Assembly (NCBI GenBank): GCA_015680685.1
Contig: MNCI01034697.1
Location: forward strand, 603,823 to 667,822
Direction: 5' to 3'
Source of the DNA: Gnetum montanum
Taxonomy: Eukaryota; Streptophyta; Gnetopsida; Gnetales; Gnetaceae
DNA length: 64,000 nucleotides
Part shown: piece after piece, positions 23,319 to 35,387 of the stretch
Layout of the letters: every line of letters starts with the position of its first letter
How positions within the stretch are numbered: the stretch's first letter is position 1
Notes under the pieces: generated by a model
The model's database searches: none
What the model saw: the letters and a program-made list of their open reading frames with translations, nothing else
Told to the model about the DNA's origin: nothing
Position numbers and translations under genes: made by a program

Positions 23319-25403
23319 GTGGACCCCCATGATTGAATAAAAACTTGTTCTCAAGTGAACAAAAGGAGGAACAAGTCCCTTACAAAATATTGAAAAAGTA
23401 TGGGATTATTGACTAACATGCAAACTAACTTAGACAAAATAGATAGATTCTAAGTGCCCAAGTGTATGGATTACAATCTTTTACAAAATTGGATGTTATG
23501 ACAATAGGATTGAATAACCTGGCCAAAATTGACTTCCAACTCCTTTGGCAACTAAAGAATGAGGGAGAAGATGCAATGACCATGAAGGGACCTCATCACA
23601 TGGTGCTACTACTTATTCCTTGGTGAAGACAGTCTTGCCTCTAATCCATACTTCCCACTACAATTACAACAAAATCATAGATTAGTGTGCAATGTGTAAC
23701 TTATAGCTTTTAGGTACCTTGTCTTGTCGATAGTTACACTTGGCTCAGTTGTGATTATGGTGAATTGATTCTTTAATATCATTAGCAGGAAGATTGAATT
23801 CTAAAAATTCCAAATGCGATGAAATGCTTAAAGAGAGTTAAAAAATTCACAATAACAAAAAAGAGGATTTCACTGAAAAATATTATGAAGATGTGCACAA
23901 TTGGATGTCATCAATTAGGCACGTAAAAAGGATTTGATTATGAGAATGCCTAAGGATAAAGAACTTAACTAACCTAACCAAAAGGTATGCAAGTGGATCC
24001 TTCTCAAAGCAAGCACATGCTCTTTTTTGCCCTTGCATATCCTCAAACTAAGGAGTCCATAGGCCCCATGGGTGATTAATGGTTATAGAAAGTTAAGTAT
24101 GAAAACCTGGAAGAAACTACCTAAGAATTTCAACACATCAAACTAAGACATTGAACAAAGACATGAACATTGGTAGTGAGGTGAGGCATGGAAATCATAG
24201 ATGGATGAGAGAGAGAAAGTGGAATGGAGTTCCTGATTAAGGTCACATTGTCCCTCATGAATTTTGTGGTTAAATGATCTAAGTCCATCCTTAGTCTTGA
24301 CCAAAACTAACCATGTTTAGTGACTTCACATCGCCACTCTAAGAGTAGTCCACCCTCATGAGATACAAGAGTGCTCCCACAAAACAACCACCATTCCTTA
24401 TTTAAGAAGAAAAGAGAAGCAGGAAGTGAGAAAGGGCCTTAGTTAGAGTAGACCTTCAGGCATGGGTAACATGTTCTTTTAGTCCCATAACCAGGGCTTG
24501 TAGCCTATTTATTTTGTCAAAGGGATGTGCTTTAAATTCCCATCATTTTTTTGAATGGAAACCACACCATGCAAAGATTTATTCAACTTCCTATTATTGG
24601 TCAACATAGAACATTAAGAGATCTATGAAAAACACACTTGCACTCAAGATAGTAGAAGAGTACAAAGAGTATCAAGTCCCCTTAAAGTCACATCTTGTTC
24701 AAACCTTTGAATCCTTTCCAAGTTCAAAAACTACCAAGGTCACAAGTTCGTTAAAGTTTTACTTAAGGAAAAGGAACCCCATACTTCCAAAATAAGGAAA
24801 GCCATAACATTTGTGGATGGGTGGATGTTGTGAACTCACTGCTTGTTTTATGAAAAAGAAACCATGTCTTAGTTATCAGTAACAAAATTCAAAGCTAGAA
24901 TCTAGACACTAACAATCAAATAATCGAACAACACATGTCCACATCAAGTAAACTAGACTTTACCCAGTTGGCAATAAGGCATGTTATTATTAGAACACAA
25001 TAAGAAAGTCACAGCAAAATGAATAACAATATACAAGAAACTGTAAAATATTCAAGAAAAATAAAACATACTAACAATGTTGTAAAATAAAAATTGGAAA
25101 AAATTAACAAAGTAAAAAAAAAGTGTAAGATAAAAAATGCATAAAACAAAAAGTTGTAAAAATAACAAGGTATAAAACAAAAATGTGTAAAACAAAAAGA
25201 TGAAAAATTGAGGAGCCACTATAATGATTAGTATGTATGGCTATTTCCCCCATGATTGAATTGAAAGGAGGAGATTTAAAAGATTAATCATGGTTGTTCA
25301 TCCGATGAGGCGTTTGTTGCACTAGCTTGCTTTGGCTCATAGAAAGGTTTGACTTGTTATGTGTTGACTAGCTACTTTGTGTTTGGGCTTTCAAGTTTGT
25401 AGA
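23319..25403 (-). other. Polypurine tract and post-pol spacer of element B
   Basis: The minus strand reads CATGGGGGTCCAC just before the LTR. Upstream of that, about 100 bp (GGGACTTGTTCCTCCTTTTG and neighbours) match the same place in element A. The remaining ~2 kb is non-coding, with an A-rich stretch (25,080-25,230) shared with A and C. No accessory ORF like that of A was recognised. Confidence 0.65.
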
Positions 25404-26537
25404 TTAACATGGCCCTAGAAGGAAATTTTTTGTAAATGATGTAAGGCCCTTTCCACAACATTTGGAACTTAGTTCATTGAGGTACATGTGTGTGGTTCTA
25501 GTAGAGGACCTTACCTCTTGGTTGAAATTTAACTTTTCTAATTCTAAGGTCATGGCACTTTTTGCTAAATGCCTTGTACAACTTGTTAGATGACAGGGCC
25601 ACCAATTGATTTTCATCTAACAGGTTGAGATTCATTAATCTTTCTTTTTGTGCTAGACTTAAGTCAAAGTTAAGGTCACAGGTTGTTGAAAGTGTATGGA
25701 GCTTGAATTGAATAGGAAGAGTTGACAATTTTCTGTACACTAGCTTATAGGAAGAGTAGCCTATAAGGAGCTTTAAGGTGGAGCGATAGGCCCAGAGGGC
25801 ATCATTGATTTTTATGCTCTAGTCTCTCCTATATTTGCTAACTGTTCTCGTTAAGATCTTAGTGATTTTCCTATTTGTAACCTTAGCTTGATCATTGGCT
25901 TGGGGGTGATAAGGTGTTGTTAATTTATGCTCAATCTTCGAGCGTTGCATGAGCTTCCAAAAAGTAGTGCCTATAAAATGGGTTCCATTGTTAGAAATCA
26001 GTGCATGTGGCACACCAAACCTATTTACAATAGTTTGTTGTACAAACTGAGTAGTAGTAGAAGATGTACAATTAGTGATGGCTGTTGCTTCTTCCCATTT
26101 CATACAATAGTCAACAATGACTATGATGTATGCCTTTCCATTTGACATGGGTGTGATGGAACCCATGAAGTCAATGCCCTAGATGTTAAAGGGTTATAAT
26201 GGTTAGATCCACTTCTGAGGACCCTCTATATGAGTGGTCATTCCACCATCGCATTGGCAATGTTTACAAGAGTTGAAAAATTGGTGAACATCCTTGAAAA
26301 GTGTTGGCTAGTAATATCTTTCCATCAGGATCTTAATGGACATGTGTCTTCTTGCATAGTGGCCCCTACAAGGACCCTCATGAGTGTCCTGGAGAACACA
26401 TAGTTGATCAACATCAGGAACATACCAATGAACCAATCCATCAACACACACCTTGGAGACATGCCCATTGATCTCCATGAAGTGTTCCACTTGGTGAAGA
26501 AACTATTGTTTTTCCTACAATCTAACTCTTGTGGCAA
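25404..26537 (-). pseudogene. Integrase of element B
   Basis: Zinc-binding HHCC at about 26,390-26,250 (THEGPCRGHYARRHMS ... SCKHCQCDG). The core at 26,166-25,819 is open and contains VDYCMKWEEA, then ALISNNGTHF where the second catalytic Asp is Asn (25,990-25,992), then NDQAKVTNRKI where the catalytic Glu is Lys (25,882-25,884). The C-terminal piece (25,740-25,404) has the basic, hydrophobic character of a Ty3 integrase tail. Integrase would join the DNA copy to the host chromosome; two of three catalytic acids are gone. The first Asp (VDY) is kept. Confidence 0.8.
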
Positions 26538-26681
26538 CTCTTGAGTGAGAAGATAGGTGAGAATGTCATCATACCATTTAGGCTCAATGGGAAATTATTC
26601 AGTCATAGCCCCAGTAAAGAGGAGTTTATCATGAAATTGATCAGATAGTGGACTTTCCTCCTCTATGTTATCCCATCTCAA

Positions 26682-28300
26682 CTAAGGCAAGTGGTCAATA
26701 GCCACATTCTCAATTCTCTTTCCATCTACCATTGTAAGATCAAATTCCTGTAAGATCACTGGCCACCGTAAGACACAAGGGCTCACTATTGGCTTAGTCA
26801 TTAGGAAGTGAATTGCACTGTGGTCTGTGTGCTTGAACATCTTGTATCCAAGCACATAGTGGTTAAATTTCTCTAAGGAAAATACCACTGCCATCAATTC
26901 TTTTTCTATGATGGTGTAGTTTAGCTATGCACCCACAATGCTTCAGCTTATGTAGTGGATATAATAAGGATGTTTTTTATCATCTAACTACATAAGCATA
27001 GTCCCTAAGGCATAATTTGATACATCCATCATGATGTGAAATGGTTTGAACTAGTCTAATGCTTGTAGAATTGGAGTTTCTATGAGTTTATCCTTTAGCT
27101 ATTGGAATGCATTTTCACATTCCTTGGTCGAAACAAATGGAGCATATTTTTTTGTTAGCTTGACCAATGATTTTGTGATGTTTGAAAAATTCTCTACGAA
27201 TTGTTGGTAGAAACTAGTGTATCCAAGGAATGACTAGACATCTTTTACAGTTTCTAGTTGAAGGGTAAGTCCTTGGATGACCCTAATCTTTTTAGGGTCT
27301 ACCTTAATCCTTGCTTGAGAAATTTTGTATCCTAGTACAATCCCTACTAGACCATTAGATGGCTCTTCTACCAATTGAGTTGAAGGTTTGTCTCCACACA
27401 CCTTTTAAGCACTTACTCAAGGTGGTCCAAGGCTTGCTCAAATATAGCCCCATAGGTGGAGAAGTCATCCATGAAGACTTCCATCCCACTATCGATTTTC
27501 TACTAAAAAATACTTAAGACTAGGTGTTGGAATGTGATAGGGGCCTTGCATAGGCCAAAAGGCATCTTTTGATATGCAAAAGTTCCCCAGGGGCTCGTGA
27601 ATGTTGTTTTGACTTAATTCTCTAGTGTGATTTGGATTTGGTTATAGCCACTATAACCATCCAAAATACTATAATAATAATGCCCAGAAATAGTGTCCAA
27701 CACGTGATCCACAAATGGCAATGGAAAGTGATCTTTAAATGTTTCCATATTTAACAGCCAAAAATCGATGTAGACTCACCACTTACCACCTTTCTTTGGC
27801 ACAATCACAAGTGGGCTAACCCACTCACTATTCACAATGGGATAGATAAAGCCCACCTTGAGGAGTTGTTTAATTTCTACTTTGATGATCTACTTCAATT
27901 TTAGGTTTAGCCACCACTACGATTACCTCTTTGGCTTCATGGATAGATTAGTGTAGATATGATGTTGGGATATCCTAGAATTAATTCCTGTGAGTTCGGG
28001 GTATGACCAAGCAAAGGTTGTTGGCCATCTATTGACCCCCTTAAACAACATCTCCTTTTTTTTAGGAGCAAGATTTGCATCGATTATTATTAGCTTCCCA
28101 TTTTTCAAGAATGCATATTGCATGCCAGTAGGTAGATTTTTCAACTCAAGGGGCTCTTGTTTAAAATTTCTATGAATTTCCAACTCTTCCCGATAGGTAT
28201 CATCATTGTCGTCACCAAAGAGTTGGCGATGAACTTGCTCCAATTCATCCATGCCTTTCACGTAGGCACATGCTAAGCTCTTAGTAGGTTCCATGCAAAG
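26682..28300 (-). pseudogene. Reverse transcriptase and RNase H of element B
   Basis: The PR-RT linker and RT start are open at 28,294-27,923 (LKNLPTGMQYAFL, TTFAWSYPELTGI). RT fingers/palm follow with stops. TFTSPWGTFAYQKMPFGL lies at about 27,600-27,540, and the catalytic box F-M-D-D followed by FSTYG at 27,464-27,475 is intact. F-M-D-D with FS-YG is a habit of Athila/Tat-type elements. RNase H is readable at 26,897-26,682 (MAVVFSLEKFNHYVLG, HTDHSAIHFL, LQEFDLTMVDG). Several TAG/TAA/TGA codons interrupt the thumb and connection. Confidence 0.82.
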
Positions 28301-28459
28301 TGTTGAGCTACTCTCAAGGTTAGCTATCAGCCAGTGGGTGCCCTCTTACTTTGTGGTTGTTGCATATAGACACCTTTAAATTTTAGATATATTAGCATAT
28401 TGATTGCATGCTTTGATATATATACTATTAACTATCCATAGTTTTTGCACATAGTTGCA

Positions 28460-28992
28460 CTAGGTATCATTGTATGTGATGCATGGAACTTTTTTCCTCT
28501 TGATCTTTTCGAATGCATTTTCTTTAGAGATTTCAAGAGAAAGATATCGGATCCCTAATTGTGCATCAACAGTGATTAGCCAAGCCCTTCCCATGATGAT
28601 TGGAAAGTCCCCCTTATAATCGTCCACTCGGATCACCAGGAAATTGTGGAACACCCTTAAAAGGTGGTCATAATGTCCTTCATCAATAATAAGGAAATAG
28701 TGATGGATTGATCAGCAAACTCAAGATAGATGTTGCTCTTCTTGAGTGGATGAAGGTTCCATGCTTTATACATGTCATGGAAAATTAGATTAACACCAGA
28801 ACCTGAATCTAGAAGAGCCTTGTAGGGCTCATTCCTAGCAATTTGAAGGTAAATAAGAGGACTTCCAGGATCAAATAGTTTTTTGGTAAGGTGGCCAACC
28901 TTAATCCAATTAATTACTACATGAGTTAACATGATGGTATGCACTTTTGAAAGGTGTTTGGTTTGAAGGGGACTCAAATAGATTAGATGCAA
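28460..28992 (-). pseudogene. Protease of element B
   Basis: The active-site box A-L-L-D-S-G-S-G-V-N-L-I is intact at about 28,818-28,785 (DSG at 28,801-28,809). The second part (28,654-28,460) has DFPIIMGRAWLITVDA, the region following the flap in retropepsins. The two parts are in separate open stretches. It would cleave the Gag-Pol polyprotein. Element C has D-L-G at the same place. Confidence 0.72.
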
Positions 28993-29529
28993 AGGGAGTA
29001 TGGAGAAGCAAGGTTGCCAACTATAGGTGTATGTGAGGGTTTAGTTGGGCTATTGGTTTGGAAGAAAGGTCTTTTTCATCATCTAGTTTTTGAACCACTC
29101 TGCTGAGGAGTTGGCTATAAGTTAATAGCCCTCATTTTGTTGCATTGTTGTGGCTAAGGAAAAATTTCTTCTTGCATTGACGAAGTAGGCAGTAACTAGG
29201 TTGAGGGTGGAGGAACATATGCAAAAGGATGAAGAGGGTAATATGGATGTGGGAACTCCCCTCTAGTAGATGGAGAACAAGTTTTGTGATACTCTAGAGG
29301 GTAATAATTATGTTGAAAAGAAGCATGACTAGAAGAGTCATGCAAAGACATTGGTTGCTAAACATAGTATCCATATGGATCCGGTTGTCTGTAAGGGTAC
29401 TACTACCTTAGTGGTGGCATCCCCCACAACTGTGGGTGTTGCCACTATTGGTACCACTCATATGATTATGGTGGAGCTTCACTTGGATAGTAGGCTTATT
29501 TTTGATAGAATTGCCTAGGATTGCCTTGA

Positions 29530-31372
29530 AGATAAGGTAATCTTTTGGATGCCTACCTCCTTGCCAGTCTAGGATTCAGTGCATACACCCTAGACTCCTG
29601 CAAGTGTGGTATAATAGGGAAACATCCTTTAGGATGTTCGTATTGGCAGATGTCACATCCACCATCATCATATGATTCTGTCTCCACAACTTCTTCTACT
29701 GCAGCAGCTTTGCCCTAACCCCTTTGGTAGGCACATTCAGCTTCTCTTCGCCTCTTATGGTCATGATCACCACTCTACTCTCTTGATTCTTTTGCAATTT
29801 TTAGAGTAGTTTGGAAATTTTCATCCAAAAAGTTCCATAATTTATTAACCTTGGTCGATATATCAAAAATAGATTTTTGGATTAGCAAAGTTTTTCACTA
29901 CATCACCTCATTAAGTGGTGACTCCTTCTCATTGTTGCAAAATCAGACCTCCCTTTTTCTAATGGAAGGATCCTTGTTATATTCTTTAGCAATTTCCCAT
30001 TTTTTCATCTCTCCTTTTTCTTTTGTTACTTGCTCTATCAACCTTTGGATCTAATGGGCTCTAAGTTCTAATAGTATTCCTTGGGCATAAACCCCAAGTT
30101 TTCTTCTCATTTCTGATCTAAGTCCATCTATGATGTGGTGAAGTAGTTCTCACTGAGAATAGCCATGGCTAGGGCATCAGTGTATGAGAGAATAGTATTT
30201 GTCCATGGTGGCATCCAAGGGCTCATGTGTTTCTTGCTTCCATCCTTAGATTTGCCTTCTTAGATTAGACACTTGGAAGTACATCTAATATTTATCATTG
30301 AATAGCTTTAGCATTGTACTCCACTTGCAGATGGATTCTGGCTCCAAGGATTGACACAAGCTTGTTGCTTCCTTGATGAGTGTCCTGGGAAATAGCTATA
30401 ATTTTTGCCAATCATTTTCAATATTTTGTAAGGCATAGACATTGTGAAAGGCTTGAAGATGTGTTTGTGGATCAAATTTATATCCCCCTTCAAATCTGGG
30501 GATATTGTTCATGTTAAGTCACTTCATTAAGCTATCTTTCACATGCTTGGTTAGAATTTTTATTACCTTTGCAATGTTCAACATGCTTCAAGTTGCCAAA
30601 AAAGGCTCATCATCATTATCATTTCAATGATACCTATGATGTCCTTTACTACCCCTTTGTTCATGGTAGGCATGGATCATTATTATGTTGTTGTTCACTT
30701 TCATCATAGTTGTTCTTTCTATGGCAGTTGTTAGAACCAGAAGAGGAAGAAGAAGATGTAGATGAAGAGGACGAAGAGGAAGGAGGACCGCCACCACCAT
30801 GGTATCTTCCATCTCCACGATGCTTGTCATGGTCATGTTCGTTAGCTTTCTTATCATCTTGATGCTTGCCCAAGCCCTTGCTTTGACTCCCACTTTTTCT
30901 TGAACTTGGATTGTTGATAGTGAATTGTAGATTTAGGTTCAAGCCCCCATAACCAATATCAAGGAGTGGAGAATCTTCATGGTGAGAACCCCCCAAAGGG
31001 AGGATCCTCATTGTCATTTTGGTTGAGTAGAAATAAGAGGTTGGTGAACCGTTTCCCCTTGAAAGCCTCATGGTGCTTCTACTAGTGTCGATCTCTCCTA
31101 CATTGTGTTTTAGTGGGATGGTAGTCTTAGTAGTCATGGTCATGCACAACAGACTCTTCTTGAAGATATTGGATGTCCAACCTCCTAAAAATTTAGAGTA
31201 GCATCCTAGGCATAGATCGATTAGGAGGCATTACAATGTTGCCACCGCAATCATCCATTCTAATGCAAGATGAAGATGAATCAGGCACATACTCATCTGG
31301 ATCAGTATATACCACCCTACATTCTTGAGGCGTTGGTAGTTTAGTATCATCATGCCTATGAGAAGAAGACAT
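29530..31372 (-). pseudogene. Gag of element B
   Basis: The ATG at 31,372 (MSSSHRHDDTKLP) was chosen because an acidic N-terminus follows and the primer site lies about 140 bp upstream. The 31,149-30,661 stretch is open and rich in His, Asp, Lys and then Ser/Gly. The capsid-like core is at about 30,600-30,150 (MNNIPRFEGGYKFDP, HLQAFHNVYALQNIENDW), shared with C. A compact zinc knuckle near 29,640-29,600 is complete: C-D-I-C-Q-Y-E-H-P-K-G-C, i.e. Cys-x2-Cys-x3-His-x3-Cys. Short spacing of this kind resembles Athila-type Gag knuckles rather than the canonical CCHC. Stops interrupt the middle. Confidence 0.72.
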
Positions 31373-31507
31373 TTTGCAATTAGAATAAGATATCAGTGTG
31401 CTTCAATTATTATATTTATTTTTAGATTGATTTTGACCTTAGGGTTCATCCAACGATGTTAATGATTTTTACTATTGCTAGATAGCACGCATTTCAAACA
31501 AAAAGAA

Positions 31508-31527
31508 GTCCCTAACAATGGTGCTAA
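31508..31527 (-). other. Primer binding site of element B (decayed)
   Basis: The minus strand adjoining the 5' LTR reads TTAGCACCATTGTTAGGGAC. It resembles the TTGGCGCCGTTGCCGGGGA-type site known for Athila/Tat elements, with C-to-T and G-to-A changes. Element C has TTGGTGTTGTTGCTGGAA at the same place. Confidence 0.6.
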
Positions 31528-32423
31528 TGATGAGCAGTGAGTACCCCTATGCTCAACCATACGAATCACTAAGCGTTCATGGATGATCTGGTCAAATTTC
31601 ATGGACCCTTTATCTTCCAGTATACTATCTTTTAAGAAGTGAACTTGCCATAACAGTTATTTGTCGTCTTCCCAATTATACTTGTTATATGCAAAGGTAT
31701 GATTAAGTGTAATGGAGGCATATGATTTTTATTATTTTTTATGTTTTATGTTTTGGGTGCTTAAAATAAGGGATGAAAGGAATGAGGTAATTTAATTACT
31801 AATTTAATCTAACTAACTAACCAAGGTCTAACTAGTCCTAATATAAGCATCCAAATCCACTTTCTATACACATCATGAACACATATAACATTGTTGGGTT
31901 ACCAAATGTTAAGCATTTCTAGGATTACCAAGCGTCATGTGCATGCTCGAAGCGATTGTACTTTGTGCTTAATTAATTGCTATTTAGTCTAGCTTAATTT
32001 ATCTTAATTTAGATTAATTACTTAAAGCATTAAATAAAATTGCATAAAACATTAAATTCATAAAGAAAATATTTAATCTAGCCAAAGTGCTGCAAGGTTT
32101 ATTAGAAAGATTATTTTTATTGCTGCACACATTGTTGTGCTCAGGTACAATAGTGCTTGAATAAAGATTCATATACTCAATGACTCTTTCTGTGGGCACT
32201 TGGGAAAATATTCTAACTCTGGGGAAGAAAAAATGCAAGATCTTTGCTATACTATAACTAATATGACCCCAAATCCATGTGCCCAAGTGTTATATTTATA
32301 GGTCAACACACATCCTGCAATATCGAATATCCAACATCACTTCTAGGTCCCTAATATTGGGTATCTAATATCAGGGCTTCGATATTGGATACCCAATATC
32401 AAAGCTAGACAAAATACACTTCA
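31528..32423 (-). repeat. 5' LTR of element B (896 bp)
   Basis: The plus strand begins TGATGAGCAG and ends ACACTTCA. Minus-strand TATAAATA lies at 32,293-32,300. A dyad-rich U3 block with GATATTGGATACCCAATATC lies at 32,351-32,400. Confidence 0.88.
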
Positions 32424-34017
32424 TTATGGAGGAAGTCAACACTAGAGTAGAGATTAACTTGTGGTTTAACTAATCAAAAGTTATCTAGCAAGTAAAGGTC
32501 AAGTAAAAATTTCTTCTTTTCTTAAAAAATCAATCAATGAAGAGGTAATCCTAGAGTAATTCTTCACAAACCTCTTGTTATAACCTACTAAGCTAAGAAA
32601 ACTTTGAACTTCCCTAATTGATTTGGGAAGAGGCCAATCATGTTTAACTATTATCTTTATGGGATCCATTACAATACCTGCTTTGAAGACAATGTCACAT
32701 AGAAATGATACTTCTATCTTCTAAAAAGAACACTTGGTTAGTTTGCATAGCATTGATGCTTTCTAAGAGTCTATAAAAAAATCCTAAAGTGCTACTCATG
32801 TAAGTACATATATTTAGATGACAACAAAATATCATTAATAAATGCAAAAATAATTTTTTGTAAGTATGATTTCATCATATTGCTAAAATTTGGTAGTACT
32901 AAGTTATAAAAAGAAAAAAAAATTTATAAATAAAGTTTTAAAAATAGTCTAATAGATCCAAGGGGTCTCAGTAGACATAAATAAAATTTTTTATTTTAGT
33001 TTCATATTGATTAGCAAGTGCATAAACATTGCATGTGCATTCATAAGTGTAAAAGAAAAAATCGAAACTCATAATGTCCATATTGTGTTTTAAACATTAT
33101 TTTAGGAATATCTTTCTCTTTGATTCTCACTTGATGGCAATTTGATTAGATTAATTTTTGAAAATATCTTAGTCTCTCTTAGGTGATTAAATAAATCATT
33201 AATCAATAATAATGAATATTTATTCCTTATGGTAAAATGATTTAACTTACTATAGTCAATGTGTAGCTTGAGGTTTCCATCCTTCTTTTACAAAAATAGC
33301 ATTGGTGCATGTCATGGAGAAACACTAAGTCTGATTAAACCCATATTCAATAATTCCTGTATTTATATCTTTAGTTTAGCCAACTTTACAAGCATCTTAT
33401 GTGGTGCTTTAGAAATCGATTTAGCACTTGGTTTAAGATCAATCCCAAAATCTACCTCCAATTTAAGAGATAAACCTAGAAGTTTAGATGTGATCATATC
33501 TAGAAATTATCAAACCACTAGTATCTAATCAATCTTACCTACACCATACTCACTAATTGTCACAACATAACAACTATGGTCTTTTTGCATCAATCTCCTA
33601 AAGACCTTGGTTGAGATCGAGTCTAACTTCACTTGTCTATGCTTCATATGGATAATCACCTATTCACCATTATCTATTTGTAAGCTCAAAGTTTTAAATT
33701 GGTAATTCAAGTTGCCATCATTCTTGGCTAGCTAATCCATGTTAAAGATCATATTATATACACAAAAATCCATCACATGCAAATAACTAGACCATTCAAC
33801 ATCATGAACTATGATAAGGATAACAAGGTGCACTTGGTCAACAAGAAACTGATGACCTCCAACATATTATAATCAACACTTATGGAAGAGGCTTACTTTC
33901 TAGGTGTAATTGCCTAACAATCCTAGGATCTTAAAAAGCATGACTAATACCTAGATAAAAAATAAACAAAGCTAATAAATCAATAATTATACCTTCAACT
34001 TACATGATAGTGTTGGG
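32424..34017 (-). pseudogene. Element G, 5' half of pol: protease-RT linker and reverse transcriptase
   Basis: Minus-strand text from about 33,740: NDGNLNYQFKTLSLQID, then VDFGIDLKPSAKSISKAPHK (33,450-33,390), KDGNLKLHIDYSKLN (33,290-33,240), NKYSLLLINDLFNHLRE, and AFINDILLSSK at 32,848-32,815. The polymerase box is F-I-N-D, Asn replacing the first catalytic Asp. The thumb (VKHDWPLPKSIREVQSFL, 32,665-32,610) runs up to the element B junction. Wording is that of Tekay-like chromoviruses. Protease proper is not clear upstream of 33,760. Confidence 0.78.
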
Positions 34018-34300
34018 ATGAACATCAAACAACTAATTAGTAAGGATAAAAAAACTACCTTTGGCTTTCTAAGTGATGCCTCTTTCCTAGACTCTTACTA
34101 CTTTGTTGTTCTAGTTAGTTTTCTTCATGCAAATCTTGTTCTAATGACTAAGCTATCCACAACTGAAACAATTAGAACAATCTCTTCTATAATGTTTAAT
34201 GTTTCCACAAAGAAAACAAGTTATGGATCCTCTAGTGCTCCCATCACCTACTACTATTGCCTATTTTGTTTTATTACCATCTTCACTCTTGGATTGCTTT
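34018..34300 (-). pseudogene. Element G Gag C-terminus with intact zinc knuckle
   Basis: Minus strand 34,218-34,177 encodes CFLCGNIKHYRRDC, a perfect Cys-x2-Cys-x4-His-x4-Cys knuckle, followed by NCFSCG. The upstream text is Lys/Arg/Asn/Gln-rich as in Ty3 Gag tails. The frame is lost at 34,300, where H' starts. Confidence 0.7.
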
Positions 34301-34557
34301 TGTTGGTGATCATTTGGGACTGCCAACATTTTCCTTCATGTCTCATGATTGGTATCATGGGAAACAAAGGTGCTCCTTCAAACTTGAGTTTAGATGCTTG
34401 CTGGTCTTTGGCAACATCAAGGTCCATATACCTCCAAATAAAATTAGTGGTAATAGAGCGAACTAAGTGTAAATGTGTGTTTGTTGTTGTGAATGTTGAA
34501 ATGGTTGGATTTGTGCATGAAACTGTAACTAGCTATTATAATAAGAATTTAGCTAAT

Positions 34558-35387
34558 TGATGAGTCGTCATTTAGGGCGACTGCGATATCGTGTACGCGA
34601 TATAGCATGCTAGTTGCGATATCGCATACACGATATCGCGGCCCGCTACAATGTCTATAAATAAGAGACGGCTTTCCCAATTTTAGGCATCTAGTTTTTA
34701 GTCCCTTAGCCAAACTCTTGTAGTTTTTCCTTCTTAGAGTTAGAATTATTTCCCAGTGTATGCCTGCAGTGTGGTGATTGTAATTGTACGACATCCTTTA
34801 TTTGAGTGTGATGTACTTGTACATGCACATGACCAGAAATAAAGATCGAGATTACTTCATCATTGCAGTATTCACTTAGCTTAATCATTTAATTAATTGT
34901 TATTTACTGCTTTCCTAGTTAAGCTCTTCTCACCCTTATCTCATGTTAAAACTCGAAATGAGTATGACTTGATTACGAGCATTTAAGTGTGACTACTTGG
35001 TAACCCAGTAGCGTACCTAGGATCTGCGCTTGGTAATCCTAGTGGTAGTCATGCACGAAGTCCAAGATGTGTACGGATAATTGAAAAACGAATGCTTATC
35101 GCACTTAGGCTAGCTAGATTCTCTCTCAACCTTCTCTCCTAGCTTAGTTAATATTATCTTCCATTGTCTTCAGGAGTAGCATTAGGTTAGAATCCCACCA
35201 TACACCTCACTCTGGACTAAATCATACGTGACGAAGCTAATACTAGTCCAGGTGGGAAGACAACGAGCTGCAACCTAAGGCTAACTGTCTAGATGCCACA
35301 ACTAGTCCGTCTGCGGAGTTCGACTAGATCGCGTGTGTAACACTCATATTCGTATGGTTGAGTGTAGGGGTACCTCACCACTCATCA
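34558..35387 (+). repeat. Solo LTR (830 bp) of the element A family
   Basis: Starts TGATGAGTCG and ends CCACTCATCA. Flanks CTAAT (34,553-34,557) and CTAAC (35,388-35,392) form a target duplication with one mismatch, and H' continues across it. TATAAATA at 34,656-34,663. R/U5 words (AATAAAGATCGAGATTAC; GATGCCACAACTAGTCCG) closely match the LTR of A. It keeps more CpG than its neighbours, suggesting it is younger. Confidence 0.9.
34581..34641. promoter_or_regulatory. U3 inverted repeat upstream of the TATA box
   Basis: Arms of 23 bp (34,581-34,603 and 34,619-34,641) pair at 21 of 23 positions and contain GATATC cores. The loop is 15 bp. It sits 15 bp before TATAAATA. Equivalent dyads occur in the LTRs of A and B. 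A protein-binding or cruciform element is inferred. Confidence 0.7.

Larger units (their letters stand above)
22476..32423 (-). mobile_element. Element B: near-complete Athila/Tat-like Ty3 retrotransposon
   Basis: LTRs at 22,476-23,318 and 31,528-32,423 share both ends (plus strand TGATGAGCA... and ...ACTTCA/ACTTTA). Between them, on the minus strand, lie a primer site, gag, protease, RT, RNase H, integrase, a 2-kb spacer and a polypurine tract, in the standard Ty3 order. It sits inside chromovirus G. No exact 5-bp target duplication was found next to the inferred ends; TCCAT/CCCAT a base or two away is a weak candidate. Stops throughout pol show that it is inactive. Confidence 0.88.
20958..34300 (-). 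mobile_element. Element G: minus-strand chromovirus interrupted by element B
   Basis: Right to left: gag zinc knuckle (34,177-34,218), protease-RT linker, RT with F-I-N-D box (32,831-32,842) and RT thumb up to 32,424; then element B; then RNase H, integrase and a chromodomain-like tail from 22,475 to about 21,200. The two halves follow one another in correct pol order across B. The 5' end is lost at 34,300, where LTR-like element H' begins. Confidence 0.8.

Noticed and set aside
30624-30893. Ser- and Leu-rich alternative frame over the B gag
   Set aside because: A shadow of the Ser-rich gag stretch read in the other frame; no start context or family.
22471-32428. Exact target-site duplication for element B
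   Set aside because: Immediate flanks (TGGGG and TTATG) do not match; only an imperfect, shifted candidate exists.
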